Below are positions 34,523-44,104 of a stretch of 64,000 nt of DNA, one piece after another. The first letter of the stretch is position 1; each line of letters begins with the position of its first letter. Source of the DNA: Streptomyces parvus (GTDB taxonomy: Bacteria > Actinomycetota > Actinomycetes > Streptomycetales > Streptomycetaceae); contig NZ_BMRY01000002.1 of NCBI RefSeq assembly GCF_014648875.1, forward strand, positions 806,001 through 870,000. The letters are read 5' to 3'. The notes beneath the pieces were generated by a model. That model was not told where the DNA came from. It was given only the letters and a program-made list of their open reading frames with translations, and searched no databases. A program made the translations under genes and the position numbers.

Positions 34523-35257
34523 ATGGCGGTGTTCGTCGCGCTCGGCGCGTTCCTGATGACCCTGGCCGGCGGCTGGGTCGCCCAACGCGTCACCGACCGC
34601 CGCCATCTGGTGCTCGGCCTCGCGGGAGGGCTGATGCTCGGCGTCGTCGGCCTCGACCTCCTGCCGGAGGCGATCGAAGCGGCGGGCGAGCCGGTGTTCG
34701 GGGTGCCGATGGCGCTGCTGCTGTTCGTGGGCGGCTTCCTGGCGGCCCATCTGGTCGAGCGGCTGCTCTCCGCACGCCAGGTGGCGCACGGGGCGGGCGG
34801 TGGGCACCACGGCGACCGCGTACCTCAGGTCGGGCTGACGGCGGCCGCCGCGATGGTCGGCCACAGCCTGATGGACGGCATCGCGCTCGGCGCCGCCTTC
34901 CAGGTCAGCGGCTCCATGGGCGTGGCCGTCGCGCTGGCGGTGATCAGTCATGACTTCGCCGACGGATTCAACACGTACACCCTCACCAGTCTGTACGGGA
35001 ACGCCCGCCGCAAGGCGCTCCTGATGCTGTTCGCGGCCGCCGTGGCACCGGTCGTGGGCGCGGCGACGACGCTGCTGTTCACCCTTCCGGAGGAACTGCT
35101 CGGCGGCTATCTCGGCTTCTTCGGCGGAGCCCTGCTCTACCTGGCCGCTGCGGAGATCCTTCCCGAGGCGCACCACACCCATCCCGCCCGCTCCACCCTT
35201 CTCTGCACCATCGGGGGCGTGGGCTTCATCTGGCTGGTCGTCGGCATCGCCGAGTGA
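34523..35257 (+). CDS. ZIP-family metal transporter
   Basis: 244 residues, seven to eight hydrophobic segments. TM4 has GHSLMDGIALGAA and TM5 has SHDFADGFNTYTL, with the His/Asp metal ligands of the ZIP family, and a His-rich loop (GGGHHGD) between TM3 and TM4. ZIPs import Zn2+, Mn2+, Fe2+, Co2+ or Ni2+. Location among cobalamin genes suggests cobalt supply, an inference only. TAGCAA at 34511-34516, six bases before the ATG, may be a weak leaderless promoter. Confidence 0.9.
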   Translation: MAVFVALGAFLMTLAGGWVAQRVTDRRHLVLGLAGGLMLGVVGLDLLPEAIEAAGEPVFGVPMALLLFVGGFLAAHLVERLLSARQVAHGAGGGHHGDRVPQVGLTAAAAMVGHSLMDGIALGAAFQVSGSMGVAVALAVISHDFADGFNTYTLTSLYGNARRKALLMLFAAAVAPVVGAATTLLFTLPEELLGGYLGFFGGALLYLAAAEILPEAHHTHPARSTLLCTIGGVGFIWLVVGIAE

Positions 35258-35364
35258 GCCGCGCGTACGCCCCGGACGCCCCGGTGCGCCGGACGCGCCG
35301 CCGCCGAACGGGCCGGAAGCGACCGCCGGCACGCAGTCCGTGACGCCGGGCGGAGGTGATCCTC

Positions 35365-36777
35365 TCACCGTGCCGGATGCGCCCGGCAGTGCTCGACGAA
35401 CCGTCGGGCCACCTCGGGCGACGCGGCCCAGTGGGTGTGCAGATAGCTCGCGTGCACGCCCCGCTGGACGTATCCCTCGACCCGCCGCTCCGGCTGGTGC
35501 ATGCCCCAGGCGGGCGTGGTGCCCGCCGCCGGCTCCAGCACCGTCCGGTGGAACTCGTGCCCCCGCATCCGGGTCCCGGCCGCCGCCAGCGGGCTGTCCG
35601 AGACCGCCACCGCCTGCCGGTACCCGAGCGTGAGGCGCTCCGACATCCGGGCCTCGGCGTCGAGCACGCCGCACATCGGCTTCCCGTCCAGCTCCCGGGC
35701 CAGATACAGCAGCCCCGCACACTCGGCGGCCACCGGCGCCCCGCTCAGGGCCAGTTCCGTGACCGCCCGCCGCAACGGCTCGTTGGCCGACAGCTCGGGG
35801 GCGTACACCTCCGGGAACCCGCCGCCGATGACGAGCCCCGCCGTCCCCGTCGGCAGCTTCTCGTCCCGCAGCGGATCGAAGGTCACGACCTCCGCACCGG
35901 CCGCCGTCAGCAGCTCGGCGTGCTCCGCGTAGGCGAAGGTGAACGCCGCCCCGCCGGCCACGGCGACAACCGGCTTCTCGGCGCCGGGCCCCGCGGCGTA
36001 CGCGGGCGCCCACGGCTCGTCCGCCAGCGCGGGAGCCGTCCGGGCCAGCGCCAGCAGCGCGTCCAGGTCGCACCCGGCGCGCACCCGCTCGCCCATGGCC
36101 CGTACGGCGTCCACCGCGTCGCTCTGCCGCTCGGCCACCGGGACCAGACCCAGGTGCCGCGAGGGCGTCGCGACCTGCGGGGCCCGCCGGATCACCCCGA
36201 GCACCGGCAAACCCGACTCGTCCAGCGCGTCCCGCAGCAGCGCCTCGTGCCGGTCCGAGGCCACCTTGTTCAGGATCACCCCGCCGATCCGCACCTCCGG
36301 GTCCCACGAGGCGAACCCGTGCACCAACGCCGCCACCGACCGGGACTGCGAGGACGCGTCCACCACCAGCACCACGGGCGCCTTGAGCAGCTTCGCCACC
36401 TGCGCGGTCGACGCCAGCTCCCCCTGGCCCGCCCGTCGCCCACCACCACCCTGTCCGAGCACTTCGTGCACTGCTTGAATTCCAGCACCGTCGTACAGCC
36501 CCATCACGCCCTCGACCACGGCGAGGTCGCACCCCGCCGACCCGTGCGCGAAGAGCGGGGCGACGAGATCCGTCCCGCACATGTACGCGTCGAGGTTCCG
36601 GCCGGGGCGGCCCGTCGCCAGGGAGTGGTAGCCCGGATCGATGTAGTCCGGGCCGACCTTGTGCGGCGAGACGGCGAGACCGCGCGCCGCGAAGGCGGCC
36701 ATCAGACCGGTGGCGACGGTGGTCTTGCCGCTGCCCGAGGCCGGAGCGGCGATGACCAGTCGGGGCACACTCACCAC
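35365..36777 (-). CDS. cobB: Cobyrinic acid a,c-diamide synthase
   Basis: 470 residues. P-loop APASGSGKTTVATG near the N-terminus, GVILNKVASDRH, and a C-terminal triad glutamine amidotransferase with Cys in VAAECAGLLYLA. EC 6.3.5.11 type; also called CbiA. Amidates the a and c side chains. Overlaps cobO by seven bases at its start, so translation is coupled. Confidence 0.95.
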   Translation of the reverse strand: MVSVPRLVIAAPASGSGKTTVATGLMAAFAARGLAVSPHKVGPDYIDPGYHSLATGRPGRNLDAYMCGTDLVAPLFAHGSAGCDLAVVEGVMGLYDGAGIQAVHEVLGQGGGGRRAGQGELASTAQVAKLLKAPVVLVVDASSQSRSVAALVHGFASWDPEVRIGGVILNKVASDRHEALLRDALDESGLPVLGVIRRAPQVATPSRHLGLVPVAERQSDAVDAVRAMGERVRAGCDLDALLALARTAPALADEPWAPAYAAGPGAEKPVVAVAGGAAFTFAYAEHAELLTAAGAEVVTFDPLRDEKLPTGTAGLVIGGGFPEVYAPELSANEPLRRAVTELALSGAPVAAECAGLLYLARELDGKPMCGVLDAEARMSERLTLGYRQAVAVSDSPLAAAGTRMRGHEFHRTVLEPAAGTTPAWGMHQPERRVEGYVQRGVHASYLHTHWAASPEVARRFVEHCRAHPAR

Positions 36778-37370
36778 TCGATGCCCCTCTGGCCCTTCTG
36801 CCCCGCGTCCATCGGGTGCTTGACCTTCGACATGTCGGTCACCAGATCGGCGGCCTCGACGAGCTTGTCGGGCGCGTTGCGGCCGGTGATCACCACATGC
36901 TGGGTGCCGGGCCGGTTCCGCATGACCTCGACGACCTCATCGGTGTCGATCCAGCCCCAGTGCATCGGATAGGCGAACTCGTCGAGCACGTACAGCTTGT
37001 ACGTCTCGGCCGCCAGGTCGCGCTTGACCTGCTCCCAGCCCTCGCGGGCCTTCTCCTCGTTGTCGAGCTGGCCGTCGCGCTGGACCCAGGACCAGCCCTC
37101 GCCCATCTTGTGCCAGTCGACGGTGCCGCCCTCGCCGCTCGCGCCCAGCACCTTCAGCGCGTTCTCCTCGCCGACCTTCCACTTCGCCGACTTCACGAAC
37201 TGGAACACCCCGATCGGCCACCCCTGGTTCCACGCCCGCAGCGCGAGCCCGAAGGCGGCGGTCGACTTGCCCTTCCCGATGCCCGTGTGGACGAACAGGA
37301 GCGGGCGGTTGCGCCGCTGACGGGTGGTGAGCCCGTCGTCCGGCACCGATGTCGGCTGTCCCTGCGGCAT
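36771..37370 (-). CDS. cobO: Cob(I)yrinic acid a,c-diamide adenosyltransferase
   Basis: 199 residues, CobO/BtuR type (EC 2.5.1.17). ATP loop HTGIGKGKSTAAFG, FQFVKSAKWKVGEE, VLDEFAYPMHWGW and VVITGRNAPDKLVE are diagnostic. Installs the upper adenosyl ligand. Start overlaps the chelatase stop by one base (TAATG). Confidence 0.96.
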   Translation of the reverse strand: MPQGQPTSVPDDGLTTRQRRNRPLLFVHTGIGKGKSTAAFGLALRAWNQGWPIGVFQFVKSAKWKVGEENALKVLGASGEGGTVDWHKMGEGWSWVQRDGQLDNEEKAREGWEQVKRDLAAETYKLYVLDEFAYPMHWGWIDTDEVVEVMRNRPGTQHVVITGRNAPDKLVEAADLVTDMSKVKHPMDAGQKGQRGIEW

Positions 37371-39406
37371 TAAGCGGCCCTCCCGGCTGCGGTGACGTCC
37401 TTGACGAGCCCGGCGATCGAGTCGGCCCGCAGCTCGTCGAGCGTGACGGCGGTGCCTCCCAGTTCCCGGGCCAGCTCCCCGGCGAGACCGAGGCGCACGT
37501 ACCCCGACTCGCAGTCCACGACGACGGACGCGGTCCCCTCCGAGCGGTGCAGCCGCCCGGCCCGCCCCGCGAGCGCCACGGGCTCCGGCCCGCCGGTCGC
37601 CCGCCCGTCCGTCACGACGACGAGCAGGGGCCGCCGCGACGGATCGCGCAGCCGCTCCACCCGCAGCACGTCATGAGCCTTCAGCAGCCCGGCGGCCAGC
37701 GGAGTGCGCCCGCCCGTCGGCAGCGACTCCAGCCGGGCGGCGGCCGCGTCCACGGACGAGGTCGGCGGCAGCGCCACGTCGGCCTCCTTGCCCCGGAAGG
37801 TGACCAGACCGACCTTGTCCCGCCGCTGGTAGGCGTCCAGCAGCAGCGACAGCACGGCCCCCTTGACCGCGCTCATCCGCTGCCGGGCCGCCATCGACCC
37901 GGACGCGTCCACGACGAACAGCACGAGGTTGCCCTCACGCCCCTCCCGGGTCGCCTGCCGCAGATCGTCCCGCCGCACCACCAGCCCGCGCCCACTGCGC
38001 CCGCGCGCACGCTGGTGCGGGGCGGCGGCCTGCACGGTGGCGGCCAGGTGCAACTTGGTCAGCGCGCCCTGCGGCCGGACCGCTCCTGTGGTCCGACCAT
38101 GCTCGGTGCGGGCCCGGGAGCGCCGCCCCGCGGCGCCTTCGCCGAGCCCCGGCACGCTGAGCATCTTCGTCCGGAACGGTTCGGCGGCGGCCACGGGCTG
38201 CTGCTCGCCACCGGCGGGCTGTCCGGGCGTGTCGGGCGCGCTCCCGGGGGCCGGGGACGACGTGTCCTCACTCTGCGAGGCCGACGGCGGAGTGCGGTCA
38301 CCATCGGCCTGGGGCGGCACACCCCCGCCCCCACCGCCGTCGCCCCCGCCATCGGGCCCGGGATCGGGATCGTCGTCGTCGCTCCCGTCCTCCTGCGGGC
38401 CGGCCTCGTCCAGCGTCTGGTCGAGCTTGTCCTCGTCCAGACCGGGCGCGTCGAACGGGTTGCGCCGCCGCCGGTGGGGGAGGGCCAGCAGGGCGGCCTG
38501 CCGTACGTCGTCGGCGGTGACCTCCTCGCGGCCCGCCCAGGCGGCGAGCGCGGTGGCGGTACGGGCCATCACGATGTCGGCCCGCATCCCGTCGACCTCG
38601 AACGCGGCGCAGGTCGCGGCGATCTGCCGCAGCACGCCGTCGCTCAGCACGACCCGGGGCAGCAGGACCCGCGCGGCGGCGATCCGCTCACGCAGGGCGC
38701 CCTCCTCCCCGGCCCAGCGCGCGGCGAAGCCCTCCGGGTCGTCGTCGTACGCGAGCCGGCGCCGCACGACCTCGACCCGCTCGTCGGTGTCCCGGGACGC
38801 GGAGACCTCCACGGTCAGCCCGAACCGGTCCAGCAACTGCGGCCGCAGCTCGCCCTCTTCCGGGTTCATCGTTCCGACCAGCAGGAACCTTGCCGCATGC
38901 CGTACGGAGACGCCCTCGCGCTCGACGTACGAGGCACCCATGGCCGCCGCGTCCAGCAGCAGGTCCACCAGGTGGTCGTGGAGGAGGTTGACCTCGTCGA
39001 CGTACAGGATCCCGCGGTGCGCGTCGGCCAGCAGCCCCGGCTCGAACGCCTTCACGCCCTCCGAGAGAGCCCGCTCGATGTCGAGTGCCCCCACGAGCCG
39101 GTCCTCGGACGCCCCGACGGGCAGCTCCACGGTCCGCGCCGGACGCGTCACCCCGGCCGCCTCCGCGTGCGGCCCGTCAGGACACGCCGGATCGGGGGAG
39201 CCGGGGTCACAGGAGAACCGGCACCCGGGTACGACGGGGACCTCGGGCATCAGCGCGGCGAGCGCCCGCACGGCGGTGGACTTGGCGGTCCCCTTCTCAC
39301 CGCGCACGAGCACACCGCCTACGGCCGGACTGACGGCGTTCAGCAACAGCCCGAGCCGCAGGTCGTCCTGCCCGACGATCGCGGTGAAGGGATACGGCGT
39401 ACTCAC
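37370..39406 (-). CDS. ChlI/ChlD-type chelatase subunit (AAA+ and VWA) for cobalt insertion
   Basis: 678 residues. N-terminal AAA+ domain with Walker A RGEKGTAKSTAV, YVDEVNLLHDHLVDLLLDAA and sensor region; acidic Asp/Gly/Pro-rich linker (about 340-430); C-terminal von Willebrand A domain with MIDAS motif DASGS. Fused BchI-BchD architecture, in actinobacteria the motor partner of CobN-type cobaltochelatase. cobN is not in this window. Overlaps cobQ by four bases. Confidence 0.92.
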   Translation of the reverse strand: MSTPYPFTAIVGQDDLRLGLLLNAVSPAVGGVLVRGEKGTAKSTAVRALAALMPEVPVVPGCRFSCDPGSPDPACPDGPHAEAAGVTRPARTVELPVGASEDRLVGALDIERALSEGVKAFEPGLLADAHRGILYVDEVNLLHDHLVDLLLDAAAMGASYVEREGVSVRHAARFLLVGTMNPEEGELRPQLLDRFGLTVEVSASRDTDERVEVVRRRLAYDDDPEGFAARWAGEEGALRERIAAARVLLPRVVLSDGVLRQIAATCAAFEVDGMRADIVMARTATALAAWAGREEVTADDVRQAALLALPHRRRRNPFDAPGLDEDKLDQTLDEAGPQEDGSDDDDPDPGPDGGGDGGGGGGVPPQADGDRTPPSASQSEDTSSPAPGSAPDTPGQPAGGEQQPVAAAEPFRTKMLSVPGLGEGAAGRRSRARTEHGRTTGAVRPQGALTKLHLAATVQAAAPHQRARGRSGRGLVVRRDDLRQATREGREGNLVLFVVDASGSMAARQRMSAVKGAVLSLLLDAYQRRDKVGLVTFRGKEADVALPPTSSVDAAAARLESLPTGGRTPLAAGLLKAHDVLRVERLRDPSRRPLLVVVTDGRATGGPEPVALAGRAGRLHRSEGTASVVVDCESGYVRLGLAGELARELGGTAVTLDELRADSIAGLVKDVTAAGRAA

Positions 39407-41058
39407 AAGGCCTCCTCGTCGACATGCTGTTCAGCTTCTTGCCCGAGCCCGTCGGGCGTGGCTCCCGCGGACCCGGCAATGTCAAGCCCCTCCGGCGATT
39501 GAGGAGCGGGGTCCGGGGCAGCGCCCCGGCTCTCCGGTCCACCCGCTCCCAACGGCGGCGCCCCCGGCGGCACGAACGGCAACCCAGCCGGAGCACCCCC
39601 CTCGATCAACCCCCACAACGCATCCGTGTCCGCATGCTCCTCCACCAGATCCCCGAGCCGATCCAGCTGCTCCTCCCGCAGCACCCCGAAACTCGTGTCC
39701 GGCGCGGGAACGAACCGCCGCCCGGCGGCCCGGGCCACCTCCACCAGGAACCGCCGCCGGAACGCATCGCTCTCCAGCGACCCGTGCCAGTGCGTCCCCC
39801 ACACCGCCCCCACCCGGCACCCGTCCAGGAACGGCTCACCGCCCCGTACGTCGGCCACCCCGTGGTGGATCTCGTACCCCTCCACGGGCTCGCCCAGCGC
39901 CGAACCGACCGGCCGCGCCAGCGTCTTGTCCCGGTCGAAGCGAATCCGTACGGGAAGGACCCCCAGCCCGTCCACGACCCCCGCCCGCGACTCCACCTCG
40001 TCCTCGATGCGCTCACCGAGCACCTGGAACCCGCCGCAGATCCCCAGCACCGGACGCCCCTCGGCCGCCCGCCGCACCAGCGCGTCCGCGAGCCCGCGCT
40101 CACGCAGCCAGGCCAGCGCCTTCACCGTGCCGCGCGTCCCCGGCACGATCACCAGGTCCGCGTCGGCCAGCTCCTCCGCCCGGTCCACGAACCGCACGAC
40201 GACGCCCGGTTCGGCCGCCAGCGCGTCCACGTCCGTGAAGTTGGACATCAACGGCACCGCGCAGACCGCGACCCGCAGCACGTCCCCCCCGTGGGGCGGC
40301 GCCACGACCGACTCCCGCACCGCACCCCGCAGGGAGACCCGCAGACCGTCCTCCTCGTCGATGCCGAGCCCATGGGCGTACGGCAGCACCCCGTACGTCC
40401 GCCGCCCGGTCAGCCCGTACAGCATGTCGAGCCCCGGCTCCAGCAGCGAGACGTCGCCCCGGAACTTGTTCACCAGATAGCCCGCGACCAGCGACTGGTC
40501 CTGTGCGCTCAGCAGCGCCGTCGTCCCGAAGAACGAGGCGAAGACCCCGCCCCGGTCGATGTCCCCGACGACCAGCACGGGGAAGCGGGCGGCCCGCGCG
40601 ATGCCCATGTTCACGATGTCGGTGCGCCGGAGGTTGATCTCGGCGGGGGAGCCCGCCCCCTCGCAGATCACCGCGTCGTACGTCGACCGCAGCTGCTCCA
40701 GGCAGTCCGTGACCGTGCCGAGCAGCGCCTCCTGACGGCCCCCGTGGTACCCGCGGGCGCTCATCTCGCCGACCGGCTTCCCCATCAGGACGACCTGGCT
40801 GGACCGGTCGCTGCCGGGCTTCAGCAGCACCGGGTTCATCAGGGCCGTCGGCTCCACCCGGGCGGCCTGCGCCTGCATCGCCTGGGCGCGCCCGATCTCC
40901 GCGCCCTCACGGGTCACAAAGGAGTTGAGGGACATGTTCTGCGCCTTGAACGGCGCGACCTTCACCCCCCGGCGCACCAGCCAGCGGCAGATCCCCGCGG
41001 TGACGACGCTCTTGCCCGCGTCCGACGTGGTGCCCGCGACCAGCAGCCCGCCGCTCAT
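39403..41058 (-). CDS. cobQ: Cobyric acid synthase
   Basis: 551 residues. P-loop AGTTSDAGKS near the start, then AQNMSLNSF, VLMGKPVGEMS, and C-terminal glutamine amidotransferase with nucleophile Cys in LGICGGFQVLGER. Amidates the remaining four carboxylates (EC 6.3.5.10). Start overlaps the short ORF at 41055-41105 (ATGA). Full length with a Pro-rich C-terminal tail. Confidence 0.95.
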   Translation of the reverse strand: MSGGLLVAGTTSDAGKSVVTAGICRWLVRRGVKVAPFKAQNMSLNSFVTREGAEIGRAQAMQAQAARVEPTALMNPVLLKPGSDRSSQVVLMGKPVGEMSARGYHGGRQEALLGTVTDCLEQLRSTYDAVICEGAGSPAEINLRRTDIVNMGIARAARFPVLVVGDIDRGGVFASFFGTTALLSAQDQSLVAGYLVNKFRGDVSLLEPGLDMLYGLTGRRTYGVLPYAHGLGIDEEDGLRVSLRGAVRESVVAPPHGGDVLRVAVCAVPLMSNFTDVDALAAEPGVVVRFVDRAEELADADLVIVPGTRGTVKALAWLRERGLADALVRRAAEGRPVLGICGGFQVLGERIEDEVESRAGVVDGLGVLPVRIRFDRDKTLARPVGSALGEPVEGYEIHHGVADVRGGEPFLDGCRVGAVWGTHWHGSLESDAFRRRFLVEVARAAGRRFVPAPDTSFGVLREEQLDRLGDLVEEHADTDALWGLIEGGAPAGLPFVPPGAPPLGAGGPESRGAAPDPAPQSPEGLDIAGSAGATPDGLGQEAEQHVDEEAL

Positions 41059-41116
41059 GCCCGTCCCCGTTCGCGTACCGCACGCGACTGCGCCCCACCG
41101 CTCATGCCCGTCCCCG
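41051..41116. repeat. Direct repeat with 16-codon ORF joining cobD and cobQ
   Basis: The same 19 bases occur at 41051-41069 and 41098-41116. Between them, an ATG at 41103-41105 opens a 16-residue frame ending in TGA at 41055-41057. It overlaps both the cobD stop and the cobQ start by four bases, forming a relay of overlapping start/stop codons. Confidence 0.75.
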
Positions 41117-42097
41117 CTTCCGTCCTGTCGACGACCGTCCCGCGACCGACCGCCGCGCGACCAGGTGGCCCGCCGCCAGCCGGCCCGCCACGCACACGCC
41201 CAGAGCCAGCGCACTCACCCGGCGCGACAGCCGCACCGCGCGCTCGATGTCCGCGCCCCGCACATCCCGCCCGGCCGCCCCGTTCAGCACGGGCCGGTGC
41301 TCGACGCGCCCCGCGTACGCGAGCGTGCCGCCCAGCCGTACGCCGAGCGCCCCCGCGAACGCCGCCTCCACCGGGCCCGCGTTCGGGCTCGGGTGGCGGT
41401 GCGCGTCCGCCTTCCAGGCGCGTACGGCCCGGGCGGGCCGCCCGCCGCCCGCCACGGCCAGCGCGGCCGTCAGCCGGGCGCCCGGCCATCCCGCCACGTC
41501 GTCCAGGCGGGCCGAGGCCCAGCCGTAGCGGCGGTAGCGGGGCGACTTGTGGCCGACCATCGCGTCCAGCGTGTTCACCGCCCGGAAGCCGACGAGCCCC
41601 GGCACCCCGCCGATCGCCCCCCACACCAGCGCGCCGACGACGGCGTCCGAGGTGTTCTCGGCGACCGACTCCACGACCGCGCGGGCGATCCCCGGCGCGT
41701 CCAGGGAGTGCGGATCGCGCCCGCACAGATGCGGCAGCCGCTCCCGGGCCACCTCCAGGTCCCCGGCGGCGAGTGCGCCCCCGATGGCGCGGGCCTCCCG
41801 GCCCAGCGACGTACCGCCGACGACGGACCAGGCGGTGGCGGCGGTCAGCGCGACGGCGAGCGCCGGGCGTCCCCGAACGGCGCGGGCGGTCAGCGCGGCG
41901 GCCCCCACGGCGCCTCCGGCGCACACCAGGGTGTGCAGCGCGCCCCGGCCACGGTCGTCACGCCACAACAGGGACTCGACCCGCGCCGCGGCGCGCCCGA
42001 AGCCGGCGACGGGGTGGCCCCGCCGCGGATCGCCGAACAGCGCGTCGGCGACCATTCCCGCCGTGGCGCCGTACACGAAGATGCGATCGGCACGCAC
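41102..42097 (-). CDS. cobD: Adenosylcobinamide-phosphate synthase
   Basis: 331 residues, CbiB/CobD membrane protein (EC 6.3.1.10). DALFGDPRRGHPVAGFGR near the N-terminus, VESVAENTSDAVVGAL, FRAVNTLDAMVGHKS and PNAGPVEAAFAGAL are family signatures. Attaches the aminopropanol phosphate. GTG start at 42097; first gene after the B12 riboswitch. Confidence 0.95.
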   Translation of the reverse strand: MRADRIFVYGATAGMVADALFGDPRRGHPVAGFGRAAARVESLLWRDDRGRGALHTLVCAGGAVGAAALTARAVRGRPALAVALTAATAWSVVGGTSLGREARAIGGALAAGDLEVARERLPHLCGRDPHSLDAPGIARAVVESVAENTSDAVVGALVWGAIGGVPGLVGFRAVNTLDAMVGHKSPRYRRYGWASARLDDVAGWPGARLTAALAVAGGGRPARAVRAWKADAHRHPSPNAGPVEAAFAGALGVRLGGTLAYAGRVEHRPVLNGAAGRDVRGADIERAVRLSRRVSALALGVCVAGRLAAGHLVARRSVAGRSSTGRKRGRA

Positions 42098-42550
42098 GGG
42101 TCAGCCCGTCGTGGAAAGAGGCGATCCGGCACGGAGGGCCACATGAAGGGGCACAGGAAGCGGCGCGGGGAACGGCGCACGGCGGCCGGGCATGGCGTAG
42201 GTCCTCACTCAGGGTCCGCGCCCTGGTTCGACGTGACCGGCGACGAGAGTCTCCTGGCTCCCGGATCCGCAGTTCCCCCGGCCTTCCAGCCCGCGTACCG
42301 CGAGCCGTGACGTCCGGTGTGGGGGAGTGCTCCCCGGTGACAGTGGCGGGACCGCGCCGGATTCGCACCGGCTTCCTCTGCTGTCGCCGTAAATGGCTCC
42401 GGCAGTCCACCACGCCCCGAGAACAGCCGTCAACTCGCTGTTGACCTGCGGGGCTCCATTGTGGGCGGACGCACACACGGACGCGCATCGGGCCGGACAC
42501 ACGAGGGTGTGTCCGGCCCGAAGGAGTGCGAGGAACGCGGGGAAACGGGG
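42098..42550 (-). other. Regulatory leader between cobD and the PiT region
   Basis: 453 bases without a gene; it holds the cobalamin riboswitch (see 42236-42425), an inverted repeat GTCAAC/GTTGAC at 42429-42445, and a linker to cobD. Confidence 0.8.
42236..42425 (-). ncRNA. Cobalamin (B12) riboswitch
   Basis: On the minus strand, conserved segments appear in order: GAAGCCGGTGCGAATCCGGC (around 42355-42375), CCGCCACTG (42341-42349) and AGCCAGGAGACTCTCGTC (about 42241-42262), the core boxes of the AdoCbl riboswitch. It lies upstream of cobD, so it likely represses cobD-cobQ-chelatase-cobO-cobB when B12 is plentiful. Confidence 0.95.
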
Positions 42551-42781
42551 TCAGGCGACGATCAGGTAGATCCCGTACGAGACCGCCGCCACGCACAGCC
42601 CGAAGCAGGTGTACGCGCCGGTGCGCGCCAGCGCGGCCGACCCGCCGGAGGCGCTGCCTCCGGCCGTCGCGGACTGCTTGGAGAGGGCGACGATGCCCAG
42701 GGTGAAGAGGCCGACCAGCGCGACGGTGACCACGAGGCTGACACCGAAGACGGAGGCGAGGGCTGCCCAGTCGATTTTCAT
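42551..42781 (-). CDS. Small membrane protein, PiT partner
   Basis: 76 residues, two hydrophobic segments separated by a Ser/Gly/Ala linker; second segment near residues 55-75. It follows the PiT gene by 12 bases and is conserved there in Streptomyces (from memory). Role unknown, perhaps a transporter accessory protein. Confidence 0.8.
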   Translation of the reverse strand: MKIDWAALASVFGVSLVVTVALVGLFTLGIVALSKQSATAGGSASGGSAALARTGAYTCFGLCVAAVSYGIYLIVA

Positions 42782-42793
42782 GCGGATGTGTCC

Positions 42794-44053
42794 TTACACC
42801 TTGGCCGGCGGCCGGGCCGGGTCGTCGGGCGCCGAGGCCGGGGCCGGGATGGTGGTCGTGAGGTCGGAGGCCGGGCCGCCGACGGGCGGCGGCTGGACCG
42901 CGGCGATGGCCGTGGTGACGACCCCCTGGGGCTCGTCGCCGTCCGTGTCGTTGACGTTGGTGTGGTCGACCGGCTGGCGGCGCGAGGCCAGCCAGATGGC
43001 GAACGAACCGCCCACCAGGATGACCGCCGTGACGGCGACACCCCAGGGGCCCTGCTTGGTCAGGAACTCGGCGCCCGCGCCGACCAGTCCCGCGGCCGGC
43101 AGGGTCAGACCCCAGGCGACGAACATCCGGGTGGCGGTGGACCAGCGGACCACGCCCCCCTTGCGGCCGAGGCCCGAGCCCATCACGGCGCCGGAGCAGG
43201 ACTGGGTGGTGGAGAGCGAGAAGCCGAGGTGCGAGGAGGCCAGGATGACGGTCGCCGCGCTGGTCTGGGCGGCGAAGCCCTGCGGCGGCTGGAGGTCGGT
43301 CAGGCCCTTGCCCATGGTGCGGATGATGCGCCAGCCACCGAGGTAAGTGCCGAGAGCGATGGCGACACCGGCGGAGACGATGACCCACATGGGCGGGTTG
43401 GAGCCGGGGGCCAGGACACCGCTGGTGACCAGGGCCAGGGTGATGATGCCCATCGTCTTCTGGGCGTCGTTGGTGCCGTGGGCGAGCGAGACGAGACCGG
43501 CGGAGGCGATCTGCCCGGCCCGGTAGCCCTTGGCGGTCGACTTGAGCTGGTTCGGGTCCGTGACGTTCCGGTTGATCCGGTACGTCAGCCGGGTGGCCAG
43601 CATCGCGGCGATACCGGCGACCAGCGGGGCGGCGATCGCGGGGAGCAGCACCTTGGTGACGACGGTGCCGCCGTTGATCGAGGACCAGCCGGCCGACATG
43701 ACCGCGGCACCGATCAGACCGCCGAACAGGGCGTGGGAGGAGCTGGAAGGCAGCCCCAGCAGCCAGGTCAGGAGATTCCACAGGATGGCGCCGACGAGCG
43801 CCGCGAAGATGACTTCTGTTCTGATGCCGTCTTCGTTGACGATCCCGCCGGAGATCGTCTTGGCGACCTCCACCGACAGGAACGCGCCGATCAGGTTGAG
43901 AACGGCGGACATGGCCACCGCTGTCTTGGGCTTCATCGCGCCGGTCGAGATGGTGGTCGCCATCGCGTTGGCGGTGTCGTGGAAACCGTTCGTGAAATCG
44001 AACACGAGAGCTGTTACGACCACAATCGCAAGCAGCAGCGTGATGTGTTCCAT
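42794..44053 (-). CDS. PiT-family inorganic phosphate transporter
   Basis: 419 residues, about ten membrane segments. The two inverted family signatures are present: FDFTNGFHDTANAMA and SLAHGTNDAQKTMG. H+- or metal-phosphate symport into the cell. A Pro/Asp-rich cytosolic tail follows. A PHO box (44105-44122) lies 50 bases upstream; S. coelicolor PitH2 with a small partner gene is the likely equivalent (from memory). Confidence 0.94.
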   Translation of the reverse strand: MEHITLLLAIVVVTALVFDFTNGFHDTANAMATTISTGAMKPKTAVAMSAVLNLIGAFLSVEVAKTISGGIVNEDGIRTEVIFAALVGAILWNLLTWLLGLPSSSSHALFGGLIGAAVMSAGWSSINGGTVVTKVLLPAIAAPLVAGIAAMLATRLTYRINRNVTDPNQLKSTAKGYRAGQIASAGLVSLAHGTNDAQKTMGIITLALVTSGVLAPGSNPPMWVIVSAGVAIALGTYLGGWRIIRTMGKGLTDLQPPQGFAAQTSAATVILASSHLGFSLSTTQSCSGAVMGSGLGRKGGVVRWSTATRMFVAWGLTLPAAGLVGAGAEFLTKQGPWGVAVTAVILVGGSFAIWLASRRQPVDHTNVNDTDGDEPQGVVTTAIAAVQPPPVGGPASDLTTTIPAPASAPDDPARPPAKV

Positions 44054-44104
44054 TTACCCAGGCAATCGTTCGACGTCAGTGGCTCGTGGACCGTAGGCAA
44101 CCTG

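Noticed and set aside
34373..36580. 735-codon minus-strand frame overlapping the ZIP and cobB genes
   Set aside because: Low-complexity Gly/Arg translation; real genes with full family motifs occupy the same bases.
39424..42444. 1006-codon plus-strand open frame opposite cobQ and cobD
   Set aside because: Arg/Pro/His-rich translation typical of an antisense shadow in GC-rich DNA; cobQ, cobD and the riboswitch on the other strand explain the region.
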